Part shown: positions 1 to 8,366 of the stretch, piece after piece | How positions within the stretch are numbered: the first letter of the stretch is position 1 | Layout: each line of letters starts with the position of its first letter | Source of the DNA: Demequina capsici | Lineage (GTDB): Bacteria > Actinomycetota > Actinomycetes > Actinomycetales > Demequinaceae | Direction of reading: 5' to 3' | Length of the DNA: 64,000 bases | NCBI RefSeq assembly: GCF_032102965.1 | Contig: NZ_CP134880.1 | Span: forward strand, 186,001-250,000 | Notes under the pieces: model-generated | The model's input: the letters and a program-made list of their open reading frames with translations, nothing else | The model's database searches: none | Told to the model about the DNA's origin: nothing | Position numbers and translations under genes: made by a program

Positions 1-455
1 CCGCCGCCCACGCCGTTGGCCACGCCCACGATGACGGCGGCCACCGGGCTCGCGCCCATGTCGAGCGCGATCCCTGTGCCGATGACCACGAAGATCGCCA
101 AGCCGAACGCGTCGGACATCTCCACGATGCGGTGCCGGGTGAAGGCTCCCAGGTCGCGTCGACGTGCGAACGGGACGATCGCCAGGGCCGTCGCCACGGC
201 CACCCAGACGAGCGCAGGATTCTCGATCCAGAAGACCGGCCGCTGCAGCAGGAGGTCGCGCATCGTCCCTCCGCCGACGGCGACGAGCCCTGCAAGCACC
301 ACGGCGCCCACCAGGTCCATCCGGCGTCGGCTCGCCGCCACAGCGCCGGAGATCGCGAACGCGACCGTGCCCAGGTATTCGAGCACCACGCGCAGCGTGC
401 CGAGCGCATGCTCCAGGATCCCGTCGGTCGCGGCGCTCGTCAGCAGGCTGTTCAT
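1..455 (-). CDS. TRIC/UPF0126 family cation channel-like membrane protein (3' end cut by window edge)
   Basis: Reading the minus strand from ATG at 455 gives MNSLLTSAATDG and then a hydrophobic protein that stays open to the window edge. It carries the family hallmarks TVAFAISGAVAASRRRMDLVG (about residues 30-50) and GGGTMRDLLLQRPVFWIENP (about 62-81), followed by further membrane segments ending in GTGIALDMGASPVAAVIVG. These motifs are typical of the UPF0126 domain, which occurs twice in TRIC-type (trimeric intracellular cation) channel homologues. About 150 residues are visible, so the C-terminal part is missing. The physiological role of bacterial members is poorly known. It is divergent from the lipoprotein gene at 605. 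Identification is from motif recognition and is firm at the family level. Confidence 0.88.
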   Translation of the reverse strand, partial: MNSLLTSAATDGILEHALGTLRVVLEYLGTVAFAISGAVAASRRRMDLVGAVVLAGLVAVGGGTMRDLLLQRPVFWIENPALVWVAVATALAIVPFARRRDLGAFTRHRIVEMSDAFGLAIFVVIGTGIALDMGASPVAAVIVGVANGVGG

Positions 456-604
456 GACTCTCCTCTGCGGCCCGCGAGCTCCTGCGAGCGGCGATCCAGC
501 GTACTCGCGCACGATGCGGCCCGTCGCCCCGGTGTCGAAGCGGTCGACGCTCAGCGGGCTTGATAGCGTCGGCTGGGCATACCGGTGGGAGCCGGACGTC
601 GAAC

Positions 605-1087
605 GTGAGGAGCCGGTGGGTGGGCAGCGTCAGGGCAGGTGCCGCCGTCGCGGGCGTGATGACGAGCATGCTCGCGCTCGCGGCATGCTCCTCGCCGGCC
701 GCGCAGGACGTGGTCCCGCGCCAGCTGAGCGTGGGCGAATGCATCGACTTCGGCAGCTATGTCACGTCGGCGAACGGTGCGGTCGGGGGCGACGGCACGT
801 CGTCCCTTCCGCAGGTCGACTGCGGAGAGGCGCACGACGGCGAGGTCTACGCGGTGTCCACAGCCACGGACGACGCGTTCGACTCGGACGCGCTGATCGC
901 CGAGGTGGACACGCTCTGCTACGACTCGTTCGAGGAGTACGTGGGCACGCCGTTCGCCGACTCGTCGCTCTACTACTCGATCGTCTACCCCACCGGTTCC
1001 ACGTGGAACCAGGGCGATCGCATGCTCGCCTGCGTGCTCGTCGCGAAGCAGCAGACCACGGGCTCGCTGAAGGGCTCCGGCTTGTAG
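605..1087 (+). CDS. Lipoprotein with septum-formation-type domain
   Basis: The 160-residue product starts with a basic, hydrophobic signal sequence (MRSRWVGSVRAG...) ending in a lipobox LAAC with the lipidated Cys at about residue 28, so it should be anchored outside the membrane. The rest matches the actinobacterial septum-formation-related domain: VGECIDFGSY, then VDCGEAHDGEVYAV, then YPTGSTWNQGDRMLACVLV, with four cysteines likely forming two disulfides. I chose GTG 605 because it puts charged residues directly before the hydrophobic stretch; an in-frame TTG at 560 would add 15 residues. The molecular function of this domain family is not established. It lies just upstream of purS, whose own -10 box overlaps the stop codon. 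Confidence 0.8.
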   Translation: MRSRWVGSVRAGAAVAGVMTSMLALAACSSPAAQDVVPRQLSVGECIDFGSYVTSANGAVGGDGTSSLPQVDCGEAHDGEVYAVSTATDDAFDSDALIAEVDTLCYDSFEEYVGTPFADSSLYYSIVYPTGSTWNQGDRMLACVLVAKQQTTGSLKGSGL

Positions 1088-1090
1088 ACT
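1085..1090 (+). promoter_or_regulatory. -10 box of a leaderless purSQ transcript
   Basis: TAGACT lies 7 nt before the ATG of purS, so transcription should start at or next to the start codon. The box overlaps the TAG stop of the upstream lipoprotein gene. No convincing Shine-Dalgarno precedes purS, which fits a leaderless mRNA. Confidence 0.55.
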
Positions 1091-1097
1091 TGCGGCC

Positions 1098-1349
1098 ATG
1101 CCCACCATCGTCGTCGACGTGATGCCCAAGCCCGAGATCCTTGACCCGCAGGGCAAGGCCGTCTCCTCCGCCCTCCCCCGCATCGGGATCGAGGGCTTCG
1201 CGCAGGTCCGCCAGGGCAAGCGCTTCGAGCTCACCGTCGAGGGCGAGGTCACCGACGAGGTGCTCGCCGCCGCCCGCAAGGCGGCCGAGACGCTGCTGAG
1301 CAACCCGGTGATCGAGGACGTCGTGTCCGTGGCCGTCGAGGACGTCTGA
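1098..1349 (+). CDS. purS: Phosphoribosylformylglycinamidine synthase subunit PurS
   Basis: The 83-residue protein matches the small PurS subunit (usual length about 80 residues). PurS bridges PurQ and PurL and helps channel ammonia in the fourth step of purine synthesis, FGAR + ATP + Gln to FGAM. Recognisable features are the N-terminal strand [19 protein letters not shown], the [17 protein letters not shown] segment, and the C-terminal [10 protein letters not shown]. It is followed after 2 nt by purQ, so the two are cotranscribed. The partner subunit PurL is encoded about 56 kb away at 57567, which is unusual because the genes are normally adjacent. Confidence 0.96.
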   Translation: MPTIVVDVMPKPEILDPQGKAVSSALPRIGIEGFAQVRQGKRFELTVEGEVTDEVLAAARKAAETLLSNPVIEDVVSVAVEDV

Positions 1350-1351
1350 GC

Positions 1352-2056
1352 ATGACCGCCCGCATCGGAGTCGTCACGTTCCCCGGCACGCTCGACGATC
1401 GCGATGCCGCCCGCGCCGTCCGTCTTGCCGGTGCCGAGGCCGTCCCGCTGTGGCACGGTTCCGAAAGCCTCGAGGATGTCGACGCCGTGGTGCTTCCCGG
1501 CGGTTTCTCCTACGGCGACTACCTGCGCGCCGGAGCGATCGCACGCTTCGCGCCCATCATGGACAAGGTCGTGGACGCCGCGAACGGCGGCATGCCCGTG
1601 CTGGGTATCTGCAACGGCTTCCAGCTGCTGACCGAGGTCCACCTGCTGCCCGGGTCGATGATCAAGAACGACCACCTGCACTTCATCTGCCGTGACCAGA
1701 CGCTCCGCATCGAGAACGCGGAGACCAGCTGGACCACGGAGTACCGGGAGGGCGAGGAGATCGTCATCCCGCTGAAGAACCAGGACGGCCAATACGTGGC
1801 TGACGAGAAGACGCTCGACATGCTCGAGGCCGAGGGCCGCGTGGCCTTCCGTTACGTCGGCTGGAACCCGAACGGCTCGCGACGCGACATCGCGGGCATC
1901 ACCAACGAGCGCGGCAACGTGGTCGGCCTCATGCCGCACCCCGAGCATGCTGCGGAGCCGGGCTTCGGCCCCGACTCCCGCGAAGCAGGGCGGATGGGCA
2001 CCGACGGCCTGGCCTTCTTCACCTCCGCGATCAAGGGCCTGCTCTCGCACGCCTGA
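1352..2056 (+). CDS. purQ: Phosphoribosylformylglycinamidine synthase, glutaminase subunit PurQ
   Basis: This 234-residue class I glutamine amidotransferase releases ammonia from glutamine for PurL. The nucleophile elbow [11 protein letters not shown] contains Cys87, the oxyanion segment is [14 protein letters not shown] (about 48-61), and the His/Glu pair of the triad lies in MPHPEHA near residues 195-201. The length is normal for the family. It begins 2 nt after purS and is followed after 66 bp by an unrelated ABM-ASCH gene with its own ribosome binding site. No PurL lies nearby. Confidence 0.97.
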   Translation: MTARIGVVTFPGTLDDRDAARAVRLAGAEAVPLWHGSESLEDVDAVVLPGGFSYGDYLRAGAIARFAPIMDKVVDAANGGMPVLGICNGFQLLTEVHLLPGSMIKNDHLHFICRDQTLRIENAETSWTTEYREGEEIVIPLKNQDGQYVADEKTLDMLEAEGRVAFRYVGWNPNGSRRDIAGITNERGNVVGLMPHPEHAAEPGFGPDSREAGRMGTDGLAFFTSAIKGLLSHA

Positions 2057-2122
2057 CCGGCGAAGGCCACTGCCAGGCCCACGTGCGGGTCGCCCCACCA
2101 TCGCACCGCCCGAGGAGGCGCC

Positions 2123-2917
2123 ATGATCGTCGAGTCCGTCGTCCTGCCCGTCAAGCCCGGCTTCGAGCCCGGCTTCGAGCGCGCGTTCCACGCGGCCGAA
2201 CCGCTGATCGCGCGCCAGCCCGGCTACGTGTCCCACTCCCTGCGCCGCGGCGTCGAGGAGGGGTCGACCTACCTGCTCACCGTCGAGTGGGAGACGGTCG
2301 AGGACCACGAGGTCGGCTTCCGTGAGTCGCCCGACTACCAGGAGTGGAAGGCGCTGCTCCACCCGTTCTACGAGCCGGTCCCTGAGGTCCTGCACTACGG
2401 CGACGACCTTGCGGGGCCTCGCGAGGCATGGGTGGACGAACCGGGCGACCCGGACGATGCGGCGCTCGTGGCCTTCTGGGAGCGGTGCCGCGAGGCGGTT
2501 CCGGGCATGCCTGCCGAGGTTCCCGCCGCGTGGGCGTTCGGCGGCACGCGAGCGCAGGCGTCGAAGCTGCTGGAGCTCGTGCTCGCCGGGGTCAAGACCG
2601 GCACGGCCTCCGCGCTGTGGGACTTCGAGGCGGACGACGACCCCCTGCCCGAGGTCGGCGAGGTGAACATCATCGTCGACGCCGACGGCGTTCCTCGAGC
2701 CGTGGTCCAGACCACCGACATCCGCGTCGTCAGGTTCCACGAGGTGGACGAGCAGCATGCCGCCTCCGAGGGAGAGGGCGATCTGTCGCTCGCCCACTGG
2801 CGCGAGGTGCACGCCGAGTTCTGGGACGAGTACTCGACGGCGGGCTTCTCACCGGAGATGCCTGTGGTGTGCGAACGGTTCCGGCTGGTGCACTCCGAGG
2901 GCGCACCGCGCCCCTGA
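2123..2917 (+). CDS. Fusion protein: antibiotic-biosynthesis-monooxygenase-like domain plus ASCH domain
   Basis: The 264-residue protein has two parts. Residues 1 to about 97 form a dimeric alpha/beta-barrel monooxygenase (ABM) domain, with RQPGYVSHSLRRG, TYLLTVEWET and SPDYQEWKALLHPFYEPVPEV. Residues about 115-264 form an ASCH domain, with the signature GGTRAQASKLLELVLAGVKTGTAS followed by an acidic region and FHEVDEQHAASEGEGD. ASCH domains are PUA-like folds thought to bind RNA or nucleotides, and some hydrolyse N4-acetylcytidine. ABM domains bind small hydrophobic substrates or haem. A strong AGGAGG lies 6 nt before the ATG. The joint function is unknown; both assignments rest on motif recognition. 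It follows purQ and may be read through from it. Confidence 0.8.
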   Translation: MIVESVVLPVKPGFEPGFERAFHAAEPLIARQPGYVSHSLRRGVEEGSTYLLTVEWETVEDHEVGFRESPDYQEWKALLHPFYEPVPEVLHYGDDLAGPREAWVDEPGDPDDAALVAFWERCREAVPGMPAEVPAAWAFGGTRAQASKLLELVLAGVKTGTASALWDFEADDDPLPEVGEVNIIVDADGVPRAVVQTTDIRVVRFHEVDEQHAASEGEGDLSLAHWREVHAEFWDEYSTAGFSPEMPVVCERFRLVHSEGAPRP

Positions 2918-2935
2918 AGCGACTGGAGGCCGTGC

Positions 2936-3400
2936 TCAGGCGAGGCGGAGGATGTAGGACTGCATCCGGTATGCCGCCGTCGCATGGCGCACCGGCGTTC
3001 CGGCGGCCTTGAACCCCGCACGCTCGTAGAGGCTGATCGCTCGGACGTTGTCCTCCTTCACGTCGAGCGCGAGCGTCGTGAAGCCGGCGGCGGTCGCGTG
3101 CGCGATCGCGTCTGCGAGCAGCTCGCAGCCCACGCCTGAACCGATGCCTCGCGGGTCGACCGCGAGGTAGTGCAGGTACGCCTCCGCCGCGTCGACGGTT
3201 CCCTGCTCCACGGTCGCGAAGCCGAACCTCGGTGCAGTCGCGACCGCGAACCGTACCAGCGGTGACGCGAACGACTCCCGCACCCGGCGGGCCATCGTCT
3301 CGTGGTCGACGCTGCCGTCACGGCGCTCGATCGCGGCCACCCACACCTCGGCGCAGCGTTCCACGTCGTCGGGCACCACTCCATCACGGATCGTCACCAT
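2936..3400 (-). CDS. GNAT family N-acetyltransferase
   Basis: The 154-residue protein has the GNAT layout. An N-terminal VTIRDGVVPDDVERCAEVWVAAI leads to the central YLHYLAVDPRGIGSGVGCELLADAIAHA, where the PRGIGSGVG loop is the acetyl-CoA pyrophosphate-binding motif, then LALDVKEDNVRAISLYERAGF near the C-terminus. The acceptor cannot be told from sequence. It converges with the ABM-ASCH gene, leaving 18 bp between stops, and is separated from the LuxR gene by 78 bp on the same strand. GTG or ATG start choice near 3400 is slightly uncertain. Confidence 0.87.
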   Translation of the reverse strand: MVTIRDGVVPDDVERCAEVWVAAIERRDGSVDHETMARRVRESFASPLVRFAVATAPRFGFATVEQGTVDAAEAYLHYLAVDPRGIGSGVGCELLADAIAHATAAGFTTLALDVKEDNVRAISLYERAGFKAAGTPVRHATAAYRMQSYILRLA

Positions 3401-3478
3401 GCTGATGATTCAACCGTGTCCGCGCCCCTCTCGAGTCCGCCTGGCCCATCGAGCGACCCGCTCTGCACCCCGGAGGGC

Positions 3479-4606
3479 TCACGCGGCGAAGAAGCCGTCC
3501 ATCCGCACGTCGTCCCCCTGACGGGGCATGTACTGGTCGAAGTAGACGCGGGAGACGAGCTCGCGGCGGCTCGCGACGGAGGCCTTCTCGAAGATCGACT
3601 TGAGATGGTCCTGCACGGTGTACGGGGAGACGTGCATGGCCGCCGCGATCTCCTTGGTGTCCGCACCGCGCAGCACATGGGCGGTGACGTCCCGCTCGCG
3701 CGCCGTGAGGCCGAACGCGTCGGCGACCAGGCCGATCACCTCCTGGGGGCGCGCCTCCTCGATCGTCACCACCACGTCTCCGGCGCGTTCGCCTGCGCCA
3801 CCGAGAGGTGAGGCGTGGAGCACCAGCCAGATGCCCTCGCGGGTCCGGATGCGCACCCGTGGCGTCTGGTCGATCTGGCCCCTGGCCAGGCGGCGCGCCG
3901 CAGGGACCAGCTCGTGCACGAGCGACAACGGGTCGCCGGCGCCGGGGTTGCTCGCCATCTGCTCCAGGTGGGCGGCCGCACCGGCGCTCGCCTGGACCAG
4001 GCGGTCGTCACCGTCGACGATGACGACGCTCGGTCCGTGGCTCTGCACGGCGCGTGCCGCGGAGACCTGGGCGAGCATCCCGATCCGGATACCGCGCGTG
4101 AACGACGGCGCGACGTCCTCGAGGAACGACAGCTCGGCGGCGTCGAACGGGGCGTCGTCGCTGCCGCGGAACACCGCGATCGCGCCCCATGCCCCGTGGC
4201 GGTCGCGCAGCACGGTTCGAGCCTCGTCATGGAAGTCGTAGTAGGGGATCATGATCTCCGCCATGCGCGTCGACGCGGAGACGTCGCCCTGTGTCCACTC
4301 ATGCATGCCGACCGGGCTGGAGCCGGTCCTCACGAGCGTCTGGAAGGCGGTCGGCTCGTCCTCGCCGTACTCGATGCGGGCCCACTGGACGTCGGCCTCG
4401 TTGTGCCCCGTGAGGCCGGAGAACTTGCGGTGGCTCGACACCATGGCCGTGGCGGGGTCGAGCGTGGCCAGGCAGCCGCCGGCGATGGGGAGGACCCGTT
4501 CGACGACGGCTGAGGCCTCGTCGAGGAACGTATGCAGGGGGAGGCCGGCGCGCGACATGACGTCGATGTCGCTCCGCGCGCGCCCGAGGACCAGCTCGCT
4601 AGGCAT
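3479..4606 (-). CDS. LuxR-type transcriptional regulator with GAF-like sensor region
   Basis: The start chosen is MPSELVLGRARSDID, giving 375 residues; an upstream in-frame ATG at 4705 would add 33 residues that do not look conserved. Residues about 15-180 resemble a GAF-type sensor (LPIAGGCLATLDPATAMV, GAWGAIAVFRGSDDAPFDAAELSFLEDVAP). A PAS-like middle (about 190-290) precedes a clear C-terminal LuxR helix-turn-helix: FGLTARERDVTAHVLRG, then TKEIAAAMHVSPYTVQDHLKSIFEK. There is no receiver domain. It is transcribed divergently from the flavin oxidase at 4755 across a 148-bp gap, so it probably controls that gene and itself. The signal is unknown. Confidence 0.85.
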   Translation of the reverse strand: MPSELVLGRARSDIDVMSRAGLPLHTFLDEASAVVERVLPIAGGCLATLDPATAMVSSHRKFSGLTGHNEADVQWARIEYGEDEPTAFQTLVRTGSSPVGMHEWTQGDVSASTRMAEIMIPYYDFHDEARTVLRDRHGAWGAIAVFRGSDDAPFDAAELSFLEDVAPSFTRGIRIGMLAQVSAARAVQSHGPSVVIVDGDDRLVQASAGAAAHLEQMASNPGAGDPLSLVHELVPAARRLARGQIDQTPRVRIRTREGIWLVLHASPLGGAGERAGDVVVTIEEARPQEVIGLVADAFGLTARERDVTAHVLRGADTKEIAAAMHVSPYTVQDHLKSIFEKASVASRRELVSRVYFDQYMPRQGDDVRMDGFFAA

Positions 4607-4754
4607 GTTGAAAGTGTGCGACGCGGCAGCGCGACGCGCCATCCCACATTTATGGGGTATGGCAGGATCCCTCGTCACTGGGATTGCGGATCGATGGCTC
4701 CGCAAAGACGATGGGTGACGTCACTGCAGACATCACACGATTGGAACCCCGTCC

Positions 4755-6125
4755 ATGACCATCCTCGACATCGTCGACACCGCAGCCAGGCTGCGCGAAC
4801 AGCTCGGCGGCCGCATCCTCCTTCCTGGAGACGATGCCTACGACACGGCGCGCACGCCGTGGAACCTCGCGATCGACCAACGGCCCTTCGCCGTCGCGCG
4901 CCCCGAGTCGGCGGAGGACGTCGTCGACGTGGTGAACGCGGCCGCCGCCCTGGGCCTGCGCGTGGCACCGCAGTCCACGGGCCATGGCGCCGGTGCGCTC
5001 GCCGACAGCGATCTCTCGGGCGCGATCCTCGTCTCGCTCTCCGCGCTGCGCGGTGCGACCGTGGACCCCGTCTCACGCACAGCCCGCGTGCTCGGCGGCT
5101 CCCAGTGGAACGACGTGCTGGCCGAGGCCGCGCCGCACGGGCTCACGGCGATGCACGGCAGCGCAGGCGACGTCGGTGTCGTGGGCTACGCGCTGAGCGG
5201 CGGGCTGTCCTTCTATGCACGCGCGCACGGCCTCGCGGTCAACCTGGTGCGAGGCGTCCAGATCGTCACCGCCGACGGATGCCTCGTCCGCGCCAGCGCC
5301 GACGAGAATCCTGAGCTGTTCTGGGCGGTCCGGGGCGGCTCCGGGGCCTTCGGCATCGTCGTCTCCCTCGAGATCGACCTGCTTCCGTACGCCGAGGTCG
5401 TCGCCGGCATGATGCTGTGGGACGCCACCCAGGCGCCGCGTGTCGCGCATGCCTGGGCCGAGTGGACGCGCACCGCGCCCGAGTCCGCGACCACCTCCAT
5501 GCGGCTCATGCACTTTCCACCGCTCCCGGAGCTCCCGCCGTTCCTGTCCGGCCGTAGCGTGCTGGTCATCGACGGGGTGGTTCTCGAGGACGACGCGACC
5601 GCCGACGCGGTGCTGGCTCCGCTGCGCGCGCTGGCGCCGGAGCTGGACACGGTCGCGCGGATCCCGTCAGCGGCGGTGGTCCACATGCACATGGACCCGC
5701 CGGAGCCGTCCCCGGCCGCCTCCGCGGGAGGCATGCTCGTGGGCCTCCCCGCCGACGCGGTCGACGCCTGGCTGGACGCCTCGACGACGATTCCCGGCCT
5801 CACGTTCGCCGAGATCCGACACGTGGGCGGTGCCGCCGCGCGCAGGCCTTCCCGCTCAGGCGCGCTCGGTGCGCTCGACGCCGAGTACCTGGTGGCGGGC
5901 ATCGGCATGGTGCCCGTGCCGGAGGCCGCCGCTGCGGCGCAGGCGGGGGTGCACGCGTTCGTGGCCGCGCTCGCGCGGTGGCACGCGCCCGTGCTCGCAT
6001 TGACCTTCATCGACGGGGGCGTGGCCAACGGTCCCGGATTCGGCGACGCCTCCGCCCGCCTGCGGGAGCTCAAGGCGATCTACGACCCCCGCGCCATGTT
6101 CGCCGCAGCGCACCCTGTCGATTGA
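4755..6125 (+). CDS. FAD-binding oxidoreductase (berberine-bridge / 6-hydroxynicotine oxidase-like)
   Basis: The 456-residue protein has an N-terminal PCMH-type FAD domain (RPESAEDVVDVVNAA, then PQSTGHGAGALAD near residue 75, then GDVGVVGYALSGGLSFYARAHGLA). The His in STGHGAG sits where many family members carry covalently bound FAD. The C-terminal part ends in RELKAIYDPRAMFAAAHPVD, the short substrate-domain ending of the berberine-bridge-enzyme group. The second covalent anchor (Cys) of bicovalent members is not seen. No signal peptide is present, so it is cytoplasmic. The substrate is unknown. The neighbouring divergent LuxR regulator likely controls it, and a strong hairpin follows its stop. 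Confidence 0.87.
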   Translation: MTILDIVDTAARLREQLGGRILLPGDDAYDTARTPWNLAIDQRPFAVARPESAEDVVDVVNAAAALGLRVAPQSTGHGAGALADSDLSGAILVSLSALRGATVDPVSRTARVLGGSQWNDVLAEAAPHGLTAMHGSAGDVGVVGYALSGGLSFYARAHGLAVNLVRGVQIVTADGCLVRASADENPELFWAVRGGSGAFGIVVSLEIDLLPYAEVVAGMMLWDATQAPRVAHAWAEWTRTAPESATTSMRLMHFPPLPELPPFLSGRSVLVIDGVVLEDDATADAVLAPLRALAPELDTVARIPSAAVVHMHMDPPEPSPAASAGGMLVGLPADAVDAWLDASTTIPGLTFAEIRHVGGAAARRPSRSGALGALDAEYLVAGIGMVPVPEAAAAAQAGVHAFVAALARWHAPVLALTFIDGGVANGPGFGDASARLRELKAIYDPRAMFAAAHPVD

Positions 6126-6152
6126 CGGGCTCGCTGCCCGACGTGCCAGGCT

Positions 6153-6189
6153 CGTCGGCGTCCGCAGATTCCGGCTGCGGACGCCGACG
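6153..6189. terminator. Bidirectional terminator hairpin between convergent genes
   Basis: A perfect 15-bp inverted repeat (arms 6153-6167 and 6175-6189, CGTCGGCGTCCGCAG and its complement) encloses a 7-nt loop. It lies midway between the convergent stops at 6125 and 6243. There is no T-run, as is common for hairpin terminators in very GC-rich genomes. Confidence 0.8.
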
Positions 6190-6242
6190 TCAGGCCCTGC
6201 CTCCCGACATGACCCGCCCGTCCGCGCGTCGTCGCCCGATGT

Positions 6243-7274
6243 TCAGGCGCGCATGAGCCGGCTCTTGAGCTCGGCGAACGCGTCGAAGGTGACCCGGTTG
6301 AAGTCCGCACCCAGCTGATTGGGCACGGTCACGAGCAGCGTGTCGGCGCTCATCACCGCCGGGTCGTCGCGCAGCTCCCGCTCGATCTTGTCCAGGTCGC
6401 CCACGTAGGTCTTCCCGAACGTGGAGACCGCGCTGTCCAGCTCGCCGATCTGGTCACGGTTCGCGCCCATGAGATCGCGTTCGAGCTGCGGGCCGAAGTA
6501 CATGCGCGTGGCGTCGTCGATGATCGGCATGATCGAGCGGGACACCGACACGCGAGGCTCACCCGCATGGCCGGCGTCGCGCCACGCCTGGCGGAAGATC
6601 TCGATCTGACGCTGCTGGACCACGCCGAGCGGCTCGCCCGTGGCCTCCGCCACGAGGGTGGAGGACATCAGATGCATGCCCAGCTCGCCCACGCGTCGAG
6701 CCGAGTCGTTGCCGCCGGCGCCGTACCAGATCCGCTCGCTCAGCCCCGGTGATTGCGGCTGGATGGGCAGGAGCCGGCCGGCCGGCACGTGGGCGTGCGC
6801 CCCTGGCACCGCGACGCCGGCGCCGGAGATCGCCTCGCGGAACTGCGCGATGCGCCGCGCGGAGTCCTCAGCCGGCGTCATGCCATCGGGGAGCGGGTAG
6901 CCGAACGTACCAGGGCCGTCGGCCGGTGACTCGGGTGAGCCGCGGGACACGCCCAGCTGCAGGCGACCGCCCGAGACGAGGTCGGCCGTCGCCGCGGCCT
7001 CCGCCATGTAGAGCGGGTTCTCGTAGCGCATGTTGATCACGCCGGTTCCCAGCTCGATGCGCGAGGTGCGCGCGCCCATGGCGGCGAGCAGCGGGAACGG
7101 GGACGACGTGTTCTGCTCGAAGTGGTGCACCCGCATCCAGGCGCCGTCCATCCCGGCGTCCTCGGCGGCCTCAGCCAGCCGGATCGTGTCGTCCATCACG
7201 TCCTTGGCGGTGCGCACCTTGGAGCCGGGCGCTGCGGACCACCAGCCGAAGGACAGGAAACCGACGTTCCGCAT
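6243..7274 (-). CDS. LLM-class flavin-dependent oxidoreductase (luciferase-like monooxygenase)
   Basis: ATG at 7274 is preceded by GGAGG at a good distance and gives MRNVGFLSFGWW, so I discard the 21 extra residues of the longest frame; the product is 343 residues. Family features include EDAGMDGAWMRVHHFEQNTSSPFPLLAAMGARTSRIELGTGVINMRYENPLYMAEAAATADLVSGGRLQLGVSRGSPE, the classic luciferase-like barrel with its non-prolyl GVSRG strand. Such enzymes use reduced flavin supplied by a partner reductase, or F420. The substrate is unknown. The gene is divergent from the GNAT-kinase gene at 7373. Confidence 0.9.
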   Translation of the reverse strand: MRNVGFLSFGWWSAAPGSKVRTAKDVMDDTIRLAEAAEDAGMDGAWMRVHHFEQNTSSPFPLLAAMGARTSRIELGTGVINMRYENPLYMAEAAATADLVSGGRLQLGVSRGSPESPADGPGTFGYPLPDGMTPAEDSARRIAQFREAISGAGVAVPGAHAHVPAGRLLPIQPQSPGLSERIWYGAGGNDSARRVGELGMHLMSSTLVAEATGEPLGVVQQRQIEIFRQAWRDAGHAGEPRVSVSRSIMPIIDDATRMYFGPQLERDLMGANRDQIGELDSAVSTFGKTYVGDLDKIERELRDDPAVMSADTLLVTVPNQLGADFNRVTFDAFAELKSRLMRA

Positions 7275-7360
7275 CGCACCTCCACCTGTATGCGCCATCA
7301 CGGCATGACCGTGGATGCAACTCCACGGACGCGCCACGCATTCCTGGGCGTGGACGGCGA

Positions 7361-7366
7361 TACGTT
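7361..7366 (+). promoter_or_regulatory. -10 box, leaderless start of the GNAT-kinase gene
   Basis: TACGTT is followed by exactly 6 nt (GGACCC) and the ATG at 7373, the spacing of a leaderless actinobacterial promoter. No -35 box is obvious. Confidence 0.5.
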
Positions 7367-7372
7367 GGACCC

Positions 7373-8350
7373 ATGATCACCATCCGCGAGGTGGAGCCCG
7401 ACGACCCTGAGGCGCTGGCGCTGTGGGACGAGCAGCAGCAGGAGCTCGCGGAGCGCTACGACGCTCCCGACCTGGAGCTCGAGACCAGGTTCTCCTCGCT
7501 CCTGGTCTCGCTCGTCGGCTACTCGGACGACGAGGCCGTCGCGACCGTGGTCCTGCGCTGGTCGCCGCACCACGAGGACGGCGCCGTGGAGGTCAAGCGC
7601 CTGTACGTGAAGCCCGATCATCGCGGACACGGCCACTCCCGCGCGTTGATGGGCGTCGCTGAGTCGTTCGCCCGCCGAGCCGGCGCCACGCGCCTGGTCC
7701 TCGAGACGGGGGACCAGCAGCCCGAGGCGCTCTCGCTCTACGACAGCATCGGCTACACCCGCATCGCAGGGTACGGCGAGTGGAAGGACGATGAGGGCAC
7801 GCTCTGCTACGGACGCACGCTGCCCACGCGCCTGCTGATCGTCAACGGGACGATCGGCGCTGGCAAGACCGCGGTGGCGGCCGGAGTGCTCGATGCGCTG
7901 GGCGATCGCGGCGCACGGGTGGCGTTCCTCGACGCCGACGCCGTCTGCCAGGCAGCACCTGCGCGTGAGTCCGATCCGTATCACCAGGAGCTCATGTTCG
8001 CAGCGATGAGCCGGCTCGCGCCGCTCTACCGTCAGCGAGGCTACGGCTGCGTCGTCGTGGCCCGCGTGGTCGAGGCGCCGGAGGATCGGGCGCGCTGGTC
8101 CCTGGCCTTCGCCTCGGAGGTCGGCGCGCCCGAGGTGGTGGTCGCCAGGGTGACCGCGCCGCTCGACGAGCGACGCGCGAGGATCGACGTCCGCGAGCCG
8201 GAAGGGCGTTGGCGTGACTGGGCGCACGCGCGCACCGTCGAGCTGGACGACGTGCTCGAGACGCAGGCGCTCGACGACGTTGTGGTGGAGAACTCGGGGC
8301 GCAGCGCGCGCGACACCGCGGAGGAGCTGCTGGCCGAGATCGGCTGGTGA
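7373..8350 (+). CDS. Fusion protein: GNAT acetyltransferase domain plus P-loop kinase domain
   Basis: The 325-residue protein joins two domains. Residues 1 to about 150 are a GNAT domain with KRLYVKPDHRGHGHSRALM (acetyl-CoA loop around 81-89) and ETGDQQPEALSLYDSIGYTRI. Residues about 152-325 form a P-loop domain: LIVNGTIGAGKTAV carries Walker A at 159-166, followed by RVAFLDADAVCQ (183-193), whose acidic residues could bind Mg. This resembles small nucleoside or metabolite kinases and the AAA_33 group. It is probably leaderless. A protein that acetylates and phosphorylates a small molecule such as an antibiotic is imaginable, but the substrate is unknown. It converges with the next gene, 16 bp apart. 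Confidence 0.82.
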   Translation: MITIREVEPDDPEALALWDEQQQELAERYDAPDLELETRFSSLLVSLVGYSDDEAVATVVLRWSPHHEDGAVEVKRLYVKPDHRGHGHSRALMGVAESFARRAGATRLVLETGDQQPEALSLYDSIGYTRIAGYGEWKDDEGTLCYGRTLPTRLLIVNGTIGAGKTAVAAGVLDALGDRGARVAFLDADAVCQAAPARESDPYHQELMFAAMSRLAPLYRQRGYGCVVVARVVEAPEDRARWSLAFASEVGAPEVVVARVTAPLDERRARIDVREPEGRWRDWAHARTVELDDVLETQALDDVVVENSGRSARDTAEELLAEIGW

Positions 8351-8366
8351 GCAGGGCGCCCGAGCG

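Noticed and set aside
551-2812. 753-codon open frame on the minus strand across purS, purQ and the ABM-ASCH gene
   Set aside because: It is opposite three well-supported genes and encodes a His/Asp/Arg-rich sequence without recognisable domains.
6126-6152. Possible small gene downstream of the flavin oxidase
   Set aside because: The space to the next convergent stop is filled by a terminator hairpin and holds no frame with a start and ribosome binding site.
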